NCBI GenBank assembly: GCA_014379585.1
Contig: JACMLN010000035.1
Coordinates: 1-42,287, forward strand
From: Gloeobacterales cyanobacterium ES-bin-313
GTDB lineage: Bacteria > Cyanobacteriota > Cyanobacteriia > Gloeobacterales > Gloeobacteraceae
Reading direction: 5' to 3'
DNA: 42,287 nt
The position numbers and the translations under genes are program-made. The stretch's first letter is position 1, and every line of letters begins with the position of its first letter. Of this stretch, positions 15,657 through 22,505 are shown piece after piece. The notes below the pieces were generated by a model, which was not told the origin of the DNA, did no database searches, and saw only the letters and a program-made list of their open reading frames with translations.

Positions 15657-17060
15657 TCATCCCAAAGCCCACTGCTGCGCCCATTGGAGCGTTTCTGTGA
15701 CTTTTGCTTGTGCATCCGCCTCACAATAGAGACGCAGGAGTGGTTCTGTGCCACTAAATCGAATCAACAGCCAACGACCATCGGGAAGACGAAATTTGTG
15801 CCCGTCGATAGCCGTATGTTCAATCACGGGTTGACCAGCGATTTCGGTAATCAGATCTGCTTCAAGAAGGCTCAAGAGCTTTTGTTTAAATGCCTCATCA
15901 GGAAGCTTCAGATCCTTGCGGTCGTAGTAGGACGTAAATTGCAATTCGGCCTGCAACTCGGCATAAAGTGTGCTTAGATCTTTGCCCGTTTGCGCGACGA
16001 TTTCGAGTAGATAGAGAGCACAGAGCAGACCATCCCGTTCGGGCATATGGTCGCTAAAACCGATACCTCCAGACTCCTCGCCGCCAAGCATTACTTTTTC
16101 GTGAAGCATGATGTCGGCAATGTACTTGAAACCGATCGCCGTTTCTTCAACTTCAAGGCCACGGGCACGGGCAACTTTGGCGATCAAGTCAGACCCGCTG
16201 ATTGTCTTCACCACTTTCCCTGTCAATCCTCGGCGGCGCGCCAAGTGATCCACCAGCAAAGGAATCAACACCTGACAGCTCAAATAGTTGCCTTGGCCGT
16301 CAGCAGCAGCGATCCGATCCGCATCGCCATCGAGTACCAAGCCAATGGCAGGCCGATCCCCTTGGTACTGCCGCAGCGCTTTAAACAGCGGGGCGAGATA
16401 GCGGGCAATTGGCTCTGGCGGGTTGCCTCCGAAAAGCGGATCCCTTTGGTCGCGCAGTTCTTCCACGCCCCCACCAAGCAGCGTTGTCAGCCCCCCAGCA
16501 CCGACGCCGTGCATAGCATCGAGAAAAATCGCCAAATTCGCTTCTTTCAAGGCTTTTAGATCGACTTTGGTGCGCAGTTGGTCAAGATAGGCTTCCCAAG
16601 GGTCGAACATCGTCACATCCGCAGTTTTGCCCGGTGGAGCCACGAAATCTTCGTCGAGTAGTTTTTCGACAATTGCTGTCAAGTCTTGCCCTACTGAACC
16701 AGCGAAGGCTCCTTTAATCTTGATCCCTGAATAGTTAGCGGGATTATGACTGGCGGTGACGACCAAGGCACCGTGGGCACCGAGCAGTTTTGCCGCCCAG
16801 CTATAAGCCGGAGTAGGCGCTGGTCGATCCGAGAGATACACCGGGATCCCAAGACTTTGGACGGCACTGGCTACGGTCTTTGCAAAGTCTTCAGACATAA
16901 AGCGGCGGTCGTAGCCAACGACAATGCCGTTGCCTGGAAACGTATCAGCGAGCATCTTGGCTGAAGCGAGGGCAACCCGATGGACATTCTCAAACGTAAA
17001 GCTGTCAGCAATAATTGCCCGCCAGCCATCTGTCCCGAACCGAATTGTCTGCTTGCCCAT
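15657..17060 (-). CDS. Phosphoglucomutase/phosphomannomutase family protein
   Basis: Alpha-D-phosphohexomutases interconvert sugar 1- and 6-phosphates, here probably feeding glycan or cell-wall precursors. The 467-residue protein begins IRFGTDGWRAIIAD and has the phosphoserine loop TASHNPANYSGIK, the metal loop DGDADR, the sugar-binding GGEESGG and the phosphate-binding RFSGTEPLLR, so all four active-site loops are present. The start at 17060 (MGKQTIRFGTDGW) is preferred to an ATG 66 bases upstream because family members begin close to the FGTDGW motif. Whether glucose, mannose or glucosamine phosphate is used cannot be told from sequence. Confidence 0.88.
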   Translation of the reverse strand: MGKQTIRFGTDGWRAIIADSFTFENVHRVALASAKMLADTFPGNGIVVGYDRRFMSEDFAKTVASAVQSLGIPVYLSDRPAPTPAYSWAAKLLGAHGALVVTASHNPANYSGIKIKGAFAGSVGQDLTAIVEKLLDEDFVAPPGKTADVTMFDPWEAYLDQLRTKVDLKALKEANLAIFLDAMHGVGAGGLTTLLGGGVEELRDQRDPLFGGNPPEPIARYLAPLFKALRQYQGDRPAIGLVLDGDADRIAAADGQGNYLSCQVLIPLLVDHLARRRGLTGKVVKTISGSDLIAKVARARGLEVEETAIGFKYIADIMLHEKVMLGGEESGGIGFSDHMPERDGLLCALYLLEIVAQTGKDLSTLYAELQAELQFTSYYDRKDLKLPDEAFKQKLLSLLEADLITEIAGQPVIEHTAIDGHKFRLPDGRWLLIRFSGTEPLLRLYCEADAQAKVTETLQWAQQWALG

Positions 17061-17221
17061 GCCAACGCTCCCAAACTGTCTCAGACGTATGGTAACGGAA
17101 AGTACAAAATCTTGTCTGTCAGCCACACTTCAGTAGCCTGGATGATCTTGCTCGATCTACGCTTCATCACAGCTCTCAGCACAAACCCAGAAAAGTATGC
17201 TCGACGGGTTAAAATACAAGC

Positions 17222-17845
17222 ATGGCAACCGATACTACGACAGTTTACGAAGGCCACTTTGGCACCTACACCATCACACCAGCGGATCGGCGTGGGGTCT
17301 TTGTCTACCGGCTTGCGATTCTGGGCGTTGGCCTAAGCTTTGCGGCAGGAACCTTCAGTGCTTTCTTGGGTCTCTCTCCAGTTTTAATCAGCGCCGCTTT
17401 CCTCGCTTTCTGTATCTGTTTGGGTGTGGCTTTGGCTACTATCCATATTTACATGCTGTTTCTTCACCGCGCCCTGTGGATCCTCTGGGGAATCGGAGTT
17501 GCTGCTAGCCTTGCCCTGGCTTTTCGCCCCATTCCATTGGCTCTAACAGCTTACACAGATCCGTGGGGCTTGATCGGCACAGGGTTTGTCTTCGCTGCCC
17601 TCACCGGGGTCTGCATCAAAGAATCTTTTTGTTTTGGTTGGTGGGAAACGGCAATTACCGCCATTGGCTTGCCTGTGTTGCTCCTTGGCCACTTATTTGG
17701 TCTGTGGAATCCACAGATTGAATTGGGTATTGCCAGTGCTTGCGCCCTTGCCTTACTCAGCGTTGGACTACGCAAGTGGTTCTATCCCGTGCCTGATGAT
17801 ATTGGCGATAAGAGCGTTCACGAACATGTGCGCTCAGAACATTAG
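17222..17845 (+). CDS. Integral membrane protein, DUF2301 family
   Basis: The 207-residue protein has about six membrane segments, roughly at residues 29-50, 54-75, 80-98, 110-128, 140-158 and 165-182. The N-terminus YEGHFGTYTITPADRRGVFVYR is soluble. The loop motif CIKESFCFGWWET between segments matches what I recall of DUF2301, a family of unknown function found mainly in cyanobacteria. The C-terminus is charged (VHEHVRSEH). It is monocistronic as far as can be seen, with a 264-base gap after it. Confidence 0.75.
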   Translation: MATDTTTVYEGHFGTYTITPADRRGVFVYRLAILGVGLSFAAGTFSAFLGLSPVLISAAFLAFCICLGVALATIHIYMLFLHRALWILWGIGVAASLALAFRPIPLALTAYTDPWGLIGTGFVFAALTGVCIKESFCFGWWETAITAIGLPVLLLGHLFGLWNPQIELGIASACALALLSVGLRKWFYPVPDDIGDKSVHEHVRSEH

Positions 17846-17931
17846 ATCATGGGCATGCCAATAAACCGCGCATGATTTCTATTTTGGTGCCGTTCGCCAT
17901 ATTTTCTGCAAGTAACAATACTCAGTTTTTT

Positions 17932-18078
17932 TCAAACCGCCTCAAAATCTGGAGCAGCTTCCCGTTCTAGCAGAGCGCGTTTGCGTTCAACCCCCCAGCG
18001 AAACCCGCTCTGGTCAAGAGAAACAATTTGTACTGACTTGGCATCTCTTTTTAGGGGAGGCCAAAAAAGTCCTAGATG
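17932..18078 (-). pseudogene. Possible gene remnant without a start codon
   Basis: In the gap between the DUF2301 gene and the response regulator, the minus strand is open for 48 codons and reads like true protein (LFWPPLKRD, then IVSLDQSGFRWGVERKRALL), ending in a TGA. The frame is closed upstream by a TAG, and no ATG, GTG or TTG lies between them. This suggests the 3' end of a gene that lost its front, or a chance frame. I do not recognise the family. Confidence 0.3.
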
Positions 18079-18112
18079 CTAGTATCACAGCAAGCATTGA
18101 TTAGGATAAGTG

Positions 18113-18829
18113 ATGTCAATTCGTGTCGTCGTCGTCGATGATCATCCCGATGTTCTCTTGGGAGCGGCTGCTTACCTTGGCAATTGCCCAGACATCCAGT
18201 TGGTCGGTCAAGCCCAGACCATTGCCGAAGCCCTCATCGTCATCCGCGACCACCAACCGCAAGTGGTTCTCGTGGATCTCGAACTACCCCGTGCCCCTGG
18301 AGAAGCGGCTGAGTATCTGGGAGGGTTGACGATTGCACGGGCAGTCCGCGCTGGCAATCTTCAAACTCGGATCATTGTGATGACGGGACATCAAGATCGT
18401 TCTGGCCTCGTCGCTGTGCAGCCTTTTGTCGAATCGAAACCACGGGTTGTCTTCGATTACTTATTGAAAACAGCCACACCCCAAGAACGGATCGAAGCAA
18501 TTCGCCGCACGGCCCAGGGCGTTGGGCGACCCTTGAAGTTCGATGTGCCAAAGCTCACACCGCGCGAAAAAATCGTCCTGCGCTACATGGCGCTTGGCCT
18601 CGAAAATGCTGAGATTGCCCAAAAGTTGGTCGTTGCCCCTTCGACAGTGGCTTCCCACGTCAAATCGTTGATGGCCAAGATCCTCACTGAACCAGGCATA
18701 GAAGACGGCCAGTTGCGCCGTACCCGCACCCTTTGCGTCCGTCGCGCCCTCGAATTTGGCATCCTACGCCCAGATCAGATCAATCGCAATCATCTCGGAC
18801 GGGATATCGCTGTCAAACCTGGAAGTTAA
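18113..18829 (+). CDS. NarL/LuxR-family response regulator
   Basis: The 238-residue protein has an N-terminal receiver domain: acidic pair at 9-10 in VVVVDDHPDV, the likely phosphorylation site Asp55 in VVLVDLELP, IIVMTGHQD with Thr, and Lys in YLLKTATP. A C-terminal LuxR-type helix-turn-helix follows: LTPREKIVLRYMALGLENAE, IAQKLVVAPSTVASHVKSLM. After it comes an unusual tail of about 50 residues with LRRTRTLCVRRALEFG. No histidine kinase gene is nearby, so it is an orphan regulator in this window. The adjacent ATG at 18110 gives one more Met. Target genes are unknown. Confidence 0.85.
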   Translation: MSIRVVVVDDHPDVLLGAAAYLGNCPDIQLVGQAQTIAEALIVIRDHQPQVVLVDLELPRAPGEAAEYLGGLTIARAVRAGNLQTRIIVMTGHQDRSGLVAVQPFVESKPRVVFDYLLKTATPQERIEAIRRTAQGVGRPLKFDVPKLTPREKIVLRYMALGLENAEIAQKLVVAPSTVASHVKSLMAKILTEPGIEDGQLRRTRTLCVRRALEFGILRPDQINRNHLGRDIAVKPGS

Positions 18830-18840
18830 ATGGTGTCCGC

Positions 18841-18865
18841 CAGCAGAAGTCTCTCACTTCTGCTG
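18841..18865. terminator. Strong hairpin between convergent genes
   Basis: CAGCAGAAGT-CTCTC-ACTTCTGCTG is a perfect 10-bp stem with a 5-base loop. It lies 11 bases after the response-regulator stop and 30 bases before the stop of the opposing 126-aa gene. It has no U run on either strand. It is the strongest hairpin I saw in the window and is probably a shared transcription end. Confidence 0.55.
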
Positions 18866-18895
18866 CTGGTAACAGATTGCCTTCAGAGTTCGGAA

Positions 18896-19276
18896 TTAGA
18901 GCGTCTTCAACAAAGAGAGACAGCGCTCAATGGCAATGAGATTGTTTTGCAGACGCCGCAGATAGAAGAACGCCATTGCATGAAGTGCCACAGGTAACGT
19001 ACCAAGCCAGCCCCAACTCGAAACACAGACCATCCAGACAATACCTAGCACCAACCAAAAAGCGATGGCCTTCACACATTTGCGCTGGGTGTCTTGATTC
19101 CCTCGACGGCGCGCGCGCAACTGTTCGAGGCACATCTGAACTTCGGTGCGGCTCAAAGAGCGAGCCATTGAATAGACAAACCGTGTCTGTACGTCAATAC
19201 TGCGTTCTGGTGGCTTTCCCCCTTGAACCTCGCGAGAAATAGCACGGTAACGATTGGTCAGGCTCATCAGCAACAT
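18896..19276 (-). CDS. Small membrane protein of unknown function
   Basis: The 126-residue protein (a start at 19267 would remove three residues) has a soluble basic N-terminal 65 residues with RFVYSMARSLSRTEVQMCLEQ. Two close membrane segments follow, at about residues 70-88 (AFWLVLGIVWMVCVSSWGWL) and 90-105. The C-terminus (RRLQNNLIAIERCLSLLKTL) could form a helix. No family recognised. It converges on the response regulator across the 18841 hairpin. Confidence 0.6.
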   Translation of the reverse strand: MLLMSLTNRYRAISREVQGGKPPERSIDVQTRFVYSMARSLSRTEVQMCLEQLRARRRGNQDTQRKCVKAIAFWLVLGIVWMVCVSSWGWLGTLPVALHAMAFFYLRRLQNNLIAIERCLSLLKTL

Positions 19277-19427
19277 CGGACAGCTCCCCGAAGGTCATAT
19301 ATTGGTAGAGTTCCCAAACCTTTAAGAGAACATGCTTTTCTCTTCGGTATTTTGGCAAATTTTGGGTAGTCATCCGTAAGTTGTTGCGCTTCAGTACTAT
19401 GCTGGGCGAATCAGATTGGGAAAGACC

Positions 19428-19805
19428 ATGGGTCGCATATTTCTTTTTGCTGCCACCTTGTTAGGTGGCCTCGGAGTTGCTTTCGGCGCTTTCGGTGCCC
19501 ATGCTCTGCGCAGTCAACTTGATCCCAACGCTCTGGCGATTTTTGAAACCGCCGTGCGCTACCAGATGTATCACGCTTTAGCATTGGCGCTCGTCGCTCT
19601 CTGCTTGGATCGTCCTCACCCACCCCCGACCCTTGCGATTGCAGGCTACAGTTTCATGATTGGGACAGGGCTATTCTCTGGAAGCCTCTATGCCTTGAGC
19701 CTGACAGGCATCAAAGCTTTAGGAGCGATCACTCCCTTAGGCGGAGTTGCTTACTTGGTGGGGTGGATCTGTTTTGCCCTTGCTGCTTGGAGCTTAAAAT
19801 CCTGA
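19428..19805 (+). CDS. DUF423 membrane protein
   Basis: The 125-residue protein has four membrane segments and the DUF423 (YgdD) signatures: the opening GGLGVAFGAFGAHAL-RSQL, AVRYQMYHALALALVAL, GTGLFSGSLYALSLTG and ITPLGGVAYLVGW. The family has no firm function. The ATG at 19428 is chosen over a TTG 12 bases upstream. The stop overlaps the start of the amidotransferase gene (TGATG), so the two are co-translated. Confidence 0.85.
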   Translation: MGRIFLFAATLLGGLGVAFGAFGAHALRSQLDPNALAIFETAVRYQMYHALALALVALCLDRPHPPPTLAIAGYSFMIGTGLFSGSLYALSLTGIKALGAITPLGGVAYLVGWICFALAAWSLKS

Positions 19806-20593
19806 TGTGCCGCCTACTTGCCTACCTCGGTTCACCAATCACCGTCGATCGCTTCATCGAAAAGCCAGAACACTCTTTGATTGCTCAGAGCTATCAGCCC
19901 CGCGAGATGACGGCGGGCTTACTCAACGCTGATGGCTTCGGTCTTGGTTGGTACCATCCAGAGCGCGAAGATTTGCCCTATATCTATCGCAATACCCACC
20001 CGATTTGGAGTGATACGAACCTGGGGCACCTGACACGCTATATCGAGTCGGGCTGTGTGTTGGCCAGCGTGCGTTCAGCGACACCTGGACTACCCGTGGA
20101 TCTAAGCAACTGTCAGCCCTTTCGCCATGGCCAGATTCTTGGGCTGCACAACGGTTTTATCGATAACTTTCGCCACACCCTTTACCGCCAAATGCGCAGT
20201 GCCCTCACAGATCCGTATTACAGCCTGATTCAGGGCGTAACGGATTCAGAGCACCTGTTCGCTTACACCCTCAACCAGCAAGCAGAGCAGGGCAGTTCGT
20301 TATCAGAAGCGTTGGCACTTTCATTGCGCAATGTCATGGACTGGGCACTAGCATCAGGGGTAGGCGCTGCTTTGAACTTGATCTTCAGCGATGGTAAAAC
20401 CCTTGTTGCTTCGCGCTGTGGAACCCGTAGACCGATGCCTTCTCTTTACTGGCTCCAAGATGATCCACAGTTTCCAGAAGCAGTTTTCATCGCTTCGGAA
20501 CCGATTTTTGCCAGTGAGGGTTGGAGGTCATTCCCAGAGCAGAGTATCCTCAGTGTGGGGCAGAATCGAGAAATTCAGTTATTTCAGATTTAA
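19805..20593 (+). CDS. Class II glutamine amidotransferase, EgtC-like
   Basis: Class II (Ntn) amidotransferases use an N-terminal Cys as nucleophile. The 262-residue protein begins M-CRLLAYLG, so Cys2 is exposed once Met is removed. It also has GLLNADGFGLGWY, VLASVRSATPG, NCQPFRHG and LGLHNGFIDNF, the glutamine-binding loop. EgtC hydrolyses gamma-glutamyl-hercynylcysteine sulfoxide in ergothioneine synthesis; related cyanobacterial members may act on other gamma-glutamyl compounds. No egtB, egtD or egtA is in the window, so the EgtC label marks the family only. The start is fixed by Cys2 and the 1-base overlap with the DUF423 gene. Confidence 0.8.
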   Translation: MCRLLAYLGSPITVDRFIEKPEHSLIAQSYQPREMTAGLLNADGFGLGWYHPEREDLPYIYRNTHPIWSDTNLGHLTRYIESGCVLASVRSATPGLPVDLSNCQPFRHGQILGLHNGFIDNFRHTLYRQMRSALTDPYYSLIQGVTDSEHLFAYTLNQQAEQGSSLSEALALSLRNVMDWALASGVGAALNLIFSDGKTLVASRCGTRRPMPSLYWLQDDPQFPEAVFIASEPIFASEGWRSFPEQSILSVGQNREIQLFQI

Positions 20594-20640
20594 TCCTTGA
20601 GATGATCCCTGCAACGGGCGTACAATCTGTTGCTACCCTT

Positions 20641-20726
20641 GGGCGAGTGGCGGAATGGTAGACGCACCGGACTTAAAATCCGTTGGGGTGAGTAACCCCG
20701 TACGAGTTCGACTCTCGTCTCGCCCA
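20641..20726 (+). tRNA. tRNA-Leu (anticodon UAA), intronless
   Basis: Acceptor arms GGGCGAG (20641-20647) and CTCGCCC (20719-20725) pair fully, with discriminator A at 20726. The anticodon arm reads CCGGA-CTTAAAA-TCCGT with anticodon UAA, and the T arm ACGAG-TTCGACT-CTCGT pairs fully. A long variable arm (TTGGGGTGAGTAACCCC) identifies a class II leucine tRNA. CCA is not encoded. There is no group I intron in the anticodon, although many cyanobacteria have one there. It lies upstream of a small gene pair and a decayed copy of its own 3' part. Confidence 0.95.
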
Positions 20727-20783
20727 TTGACTTTCAGCTCTCCGCAGCGTGTCAAGATAGCGACATGAAAAAATGGAGCCAGA

Positions 20784-20978
20784 ATGGAGAAACCGCAGTC
20801 AAGGCCGACACCAGGGCAGGCGCTTACTTGCTATCACCTCTGTCGGATGCTGACAAGTTACTATCGGCCTGTCGCGCTGGTAGCAAATGATCCAAGAATT
20901 GATCGGTTGTACATCTTGGCTGGCGAAGAACTTGAGGTTTTGATTTTCCCGAATGGTGACTGGAGGATGATTCGATGA
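20784..20978 (+). CDS. DUF6888-type small protein
   Basis: The 64-residue protein matches, from memory, the small cyanobacterial family DUF6888: TPGQALTCYHLCRMLTSYYR, PVALVANDPRIDRLYILAGE, ELEVLIFPNGDWRMI. No enzymatic motif is visible. GGAG ends six bases before the ATG. Its TGA overlaps the ATG of the next gene (ATGA at 20975-20978), giving a coupled pair. Such pairs (DUF6888 with DUF6887) are frequent in cyanobacteria and their function is unknown. A toxin-antitoxin-like or mobile accessory role is inference. Confidence 0.7.
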   Translation: MEKPQSRPTPGQALTCYHLCRMLTSYYRPVALVANDPRIDRLYILAGEELEVLIFPNGDWRMIR

Positions 20979-21157
20979 GTGAACAGACCTTTAGCCAGAT
21001 GAGCGATCAAGAACTCAAGGCGTACGTTCTTGCCCACCGCTCGGATGCTGAAGCACTGCATATCTATCTATCCCGCCTTGATGAGCGTCCCGGTGAAGTT
21101 CATAAGTTTGGGGATTACTCAGCCCTCGAAAACTTATTGAAAGATCAGTCCCCCTAG
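20975..21157 (+). CDS. DUF6887-type small protein
   Basis: The 60-residue acidic protein resembles what I remember of DUF6887: FSQMSDQELKAYVLAHRSD, then EALHIYLSRLDERPG and a short C-terminal helix (DYSALENLLKDQ). It overlaps the DUF6888 gene by four bases and ends about 95 bases before a decayed tRNA-Leu fragment. Both small genes thus lie between an intact tRNA gene and its partial copy. Function unknown. Confidence 0.7.
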   Translation: MSEQTFSQMSDQELKAYVLAHRSDAEALHIYLSRLDERPGEVHKFGDYSALENLLKDQSP

Positions 21158-21252
21158 AGGATTTCCTGCGGGGCACCTCCCCAAACAATCTAGAAAAGGG
21201 ATTTTGGGCATTTCTAGCCACGCTTATAGCCACGAATATCCGTAAATTGCCT

Positions 21253-21330
21253 GTAGAGCGGATTTGGAACGGACTTAGAACCCTTGGGGTGATTCAACAC
21301 ATACAAGTTCGATTCTCATCTCGCCATTGA
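21253..21330 (+). pseudogene. Decayed 3' part of tRNA-Leu(UAA)
   Basis: This stretch follows the intact tRNA-Leu from within its D arm to its end and just beyond. Shared runs in the same order include GTAGA, GGACTTA, TTGGGGTGA, AGTTCGA, TCTCGCC and CATTGA. Mutations break the T stem (ACAAG against CTCAT) and the variable arm (the CCCC partner is lost), and one C is missing from the acceptor end. The 5' acceptor arm is absent. It is therefore not a working tRNA. It marks a past duplication, or integration at the tRNA gene, with the DUF6888/DUF6887 pair inside. Confidence 0.75.
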
Positions 21331-21333
21331 ACT

Positions 21334-21558
21334 TTAATCATCGGACACATCCTTAATCACCATCACTTCTGTCGCTTTGATCAGCATGGTGACAGGATCG
21401 CCAACGGCAAGTTTGAGATTTTCGGCTGAACGACGGGTGATCACGGCGTCGACGACTTGATCCCCGACCTGGACTGTGACTTCAGCAAGAATATCGCCGA
21501 AGTTCAGCGCAATGATGCGTCCCGGCAGTTGGTTGCGTCCACTAATCTGTTTGGGCAT
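21334..21558 (-). CDS. Molbindin / TOBE-domain protein
   Basis: The 74-residue protein is a single TOBE (Mop) domain: ISGRNQLPGRIIALNFGDI, then EVTVQVGDQVVDAVITRRSA, LKLAVGDPVTMLIKATEVMV. The SGRNQL-G start and the K-A-TEVM end are the molybdate-binding hallmarks. Such small proteins oligomerise and store or sense molybdate. The ATG at 21558 is preferred to that at 21567 because AAAGGATGG lies at proper spacing before it. No molybdate transport gene is adjacent. It ends three bases beyond the tRNA remnant. Confidence 0.8.
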   Translation of the reverse strand: MPKQISGRNQLPGRIIALNFGDILAEVTVQVGDQVVDAVITRRSAENLKLAVGDPVTMLIKATEVMVIKDVSDD

Positions 21559-21710
21559 CTTCGCCATCCTTTAAGCTATCTACAGCCTACCAAGAAGGAT
21601 TAGATAACGAGAAAAGTAACTAAGGAACTGCGGGGAAACCAGCCAAACGGGTAGCTTTTGCCTGTGCAAGCGGCGATGGTAGAATCCTGATCAATAGTAG
21701 GGTTTCGCCT

Positions 21711-21938
21711 ATGGATCCAGTTGAACTGCCACCCCAAAACTTTGAAAATGCCCCGGAACCAACTCCCGAAGAAATCACGTTGTGGGGGGAAATAAAAAAA
21801 GGCGTAGAGTGGGTCGTGTTTGTCGGGAAGATGCTGAAGCGCATGGGTGGGCCAGTGATAATCTTCCGATCCATCTCGTTCGTATTGATCAAGTTGCTGC
21901 GCCGCACTTTGTTGCAGTGGGGATGGCTAAAATCTTAG
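21711..21938 (+). CDS. Small hypothetical protein, possibly membrane-attached
   Basis: A 75-residue protein: an acidic proline-containing N-terminus (PPQNFENAPEPTPEEITLWG), then a basic amphipathic to hydrophobic region (VVFVGKMLKRMGGPVIIFRS, FVLIKLLRRTLLQWGWLK). It might lie along a membrane. No family recognised. It ends 15 bases before the hydroxylase gene and probably shares its transcript. Confidence 0.55.
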   Translation: MDPVELPPQNFENAPEPTPEEITLWGEIKKGVEWVVFVGKMLKRMGGPVIIFRSISFVLIKLLRRTLLQWGWLKS

Positions 21939-21953
21939 GCTGGGGGAGGAAAT

Positions 21954-22499
21954 ATGTATTATGAGCCGGATCGCTTCGCATTCGTTGCCGACCTCGAAGC
22001 CCAGTGGCAAGTGGTTCACCGAGAGTTGAGCCAGCTAACCCACAAAGATTTTATTGCTTGGCCAGAAAAATACCTCTACGGCAAAGGCTGGGATATTTTT
22101 GGTCTTTATGCCTTCGGATTTCGCATCGAAGACAATTGCAAAATCTGCCCTGAAACCACGAAACTCGTAGAGAAAATTCCAGATCTCGTCACCGCTGGCT
22201 TTTCATCCTTGGCTCCTGGCACCCATATCAAACCCCATACGGGCTATCCTGAGGGACTATTGCGCTGTCACTTGGGTCTTTTTGTCCCAGAGGGCTGTGC
22301 GTTGCGGGTTGGGTCAGAAACACGTTCATGGCAGCCGGGACAATGCCTCGTCTTCGATGACACCAGCGAGCATGAAGCTTGGAACAAGAGCGACCAAACC
22401 CGGATCGTTTTGCTCCTGGATTTCAACGCGCCCTCTGGCGTACTTCCGGAGCCAGAAAAGCCCAAGAAAAAGGGTCTGTTCGATTTTCTTAAAAAGTAG
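21954..22499 (+). CDS. Aspartyl/asparaginyl beta-hydroxylase family protein
   Basis: This family is Fe(II)/2-oxoglutarate dependent (cupin fold). The 181-residue protein shows FSSLAPGTHIKPHTGYPEG, CHLGLFVPEGCALRVG, and LVFDDTSEHEAWNKSDQTRI-LLLDF. The two His in PHTG and EHEAWN are the expected iron ligands, and the Arg of DQTRI binds 2-oxoglutarate. Target unknown; bacterial members often act on lipids, peptides or proteins. Start at 21954 follows GGGGGAGG closely. The C-terminus is lysine-rich (KPKKKG). It is followed six bases later by the DUF815 ATPase gene. Confidence 0.83.
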   Translation: MYYEPDRFAFVADLEAQWQVVHRELSQLTHKDFIAWPEKYLYGKGWDIFGLYAFGFRIEDNCKICPETTKLVEKIPDLVTAGFSSLAPGTHIKPHTGYPEGLLRCHLGLFVPEGCALRVGSETRSWQPGQCLVFDDTSEHEAWNKSDQTRIVLLLDFNAPSGVLPEPEKPKKKGLFDFLKK

Positions 22500-22505
22500 G
22501 TAAGT

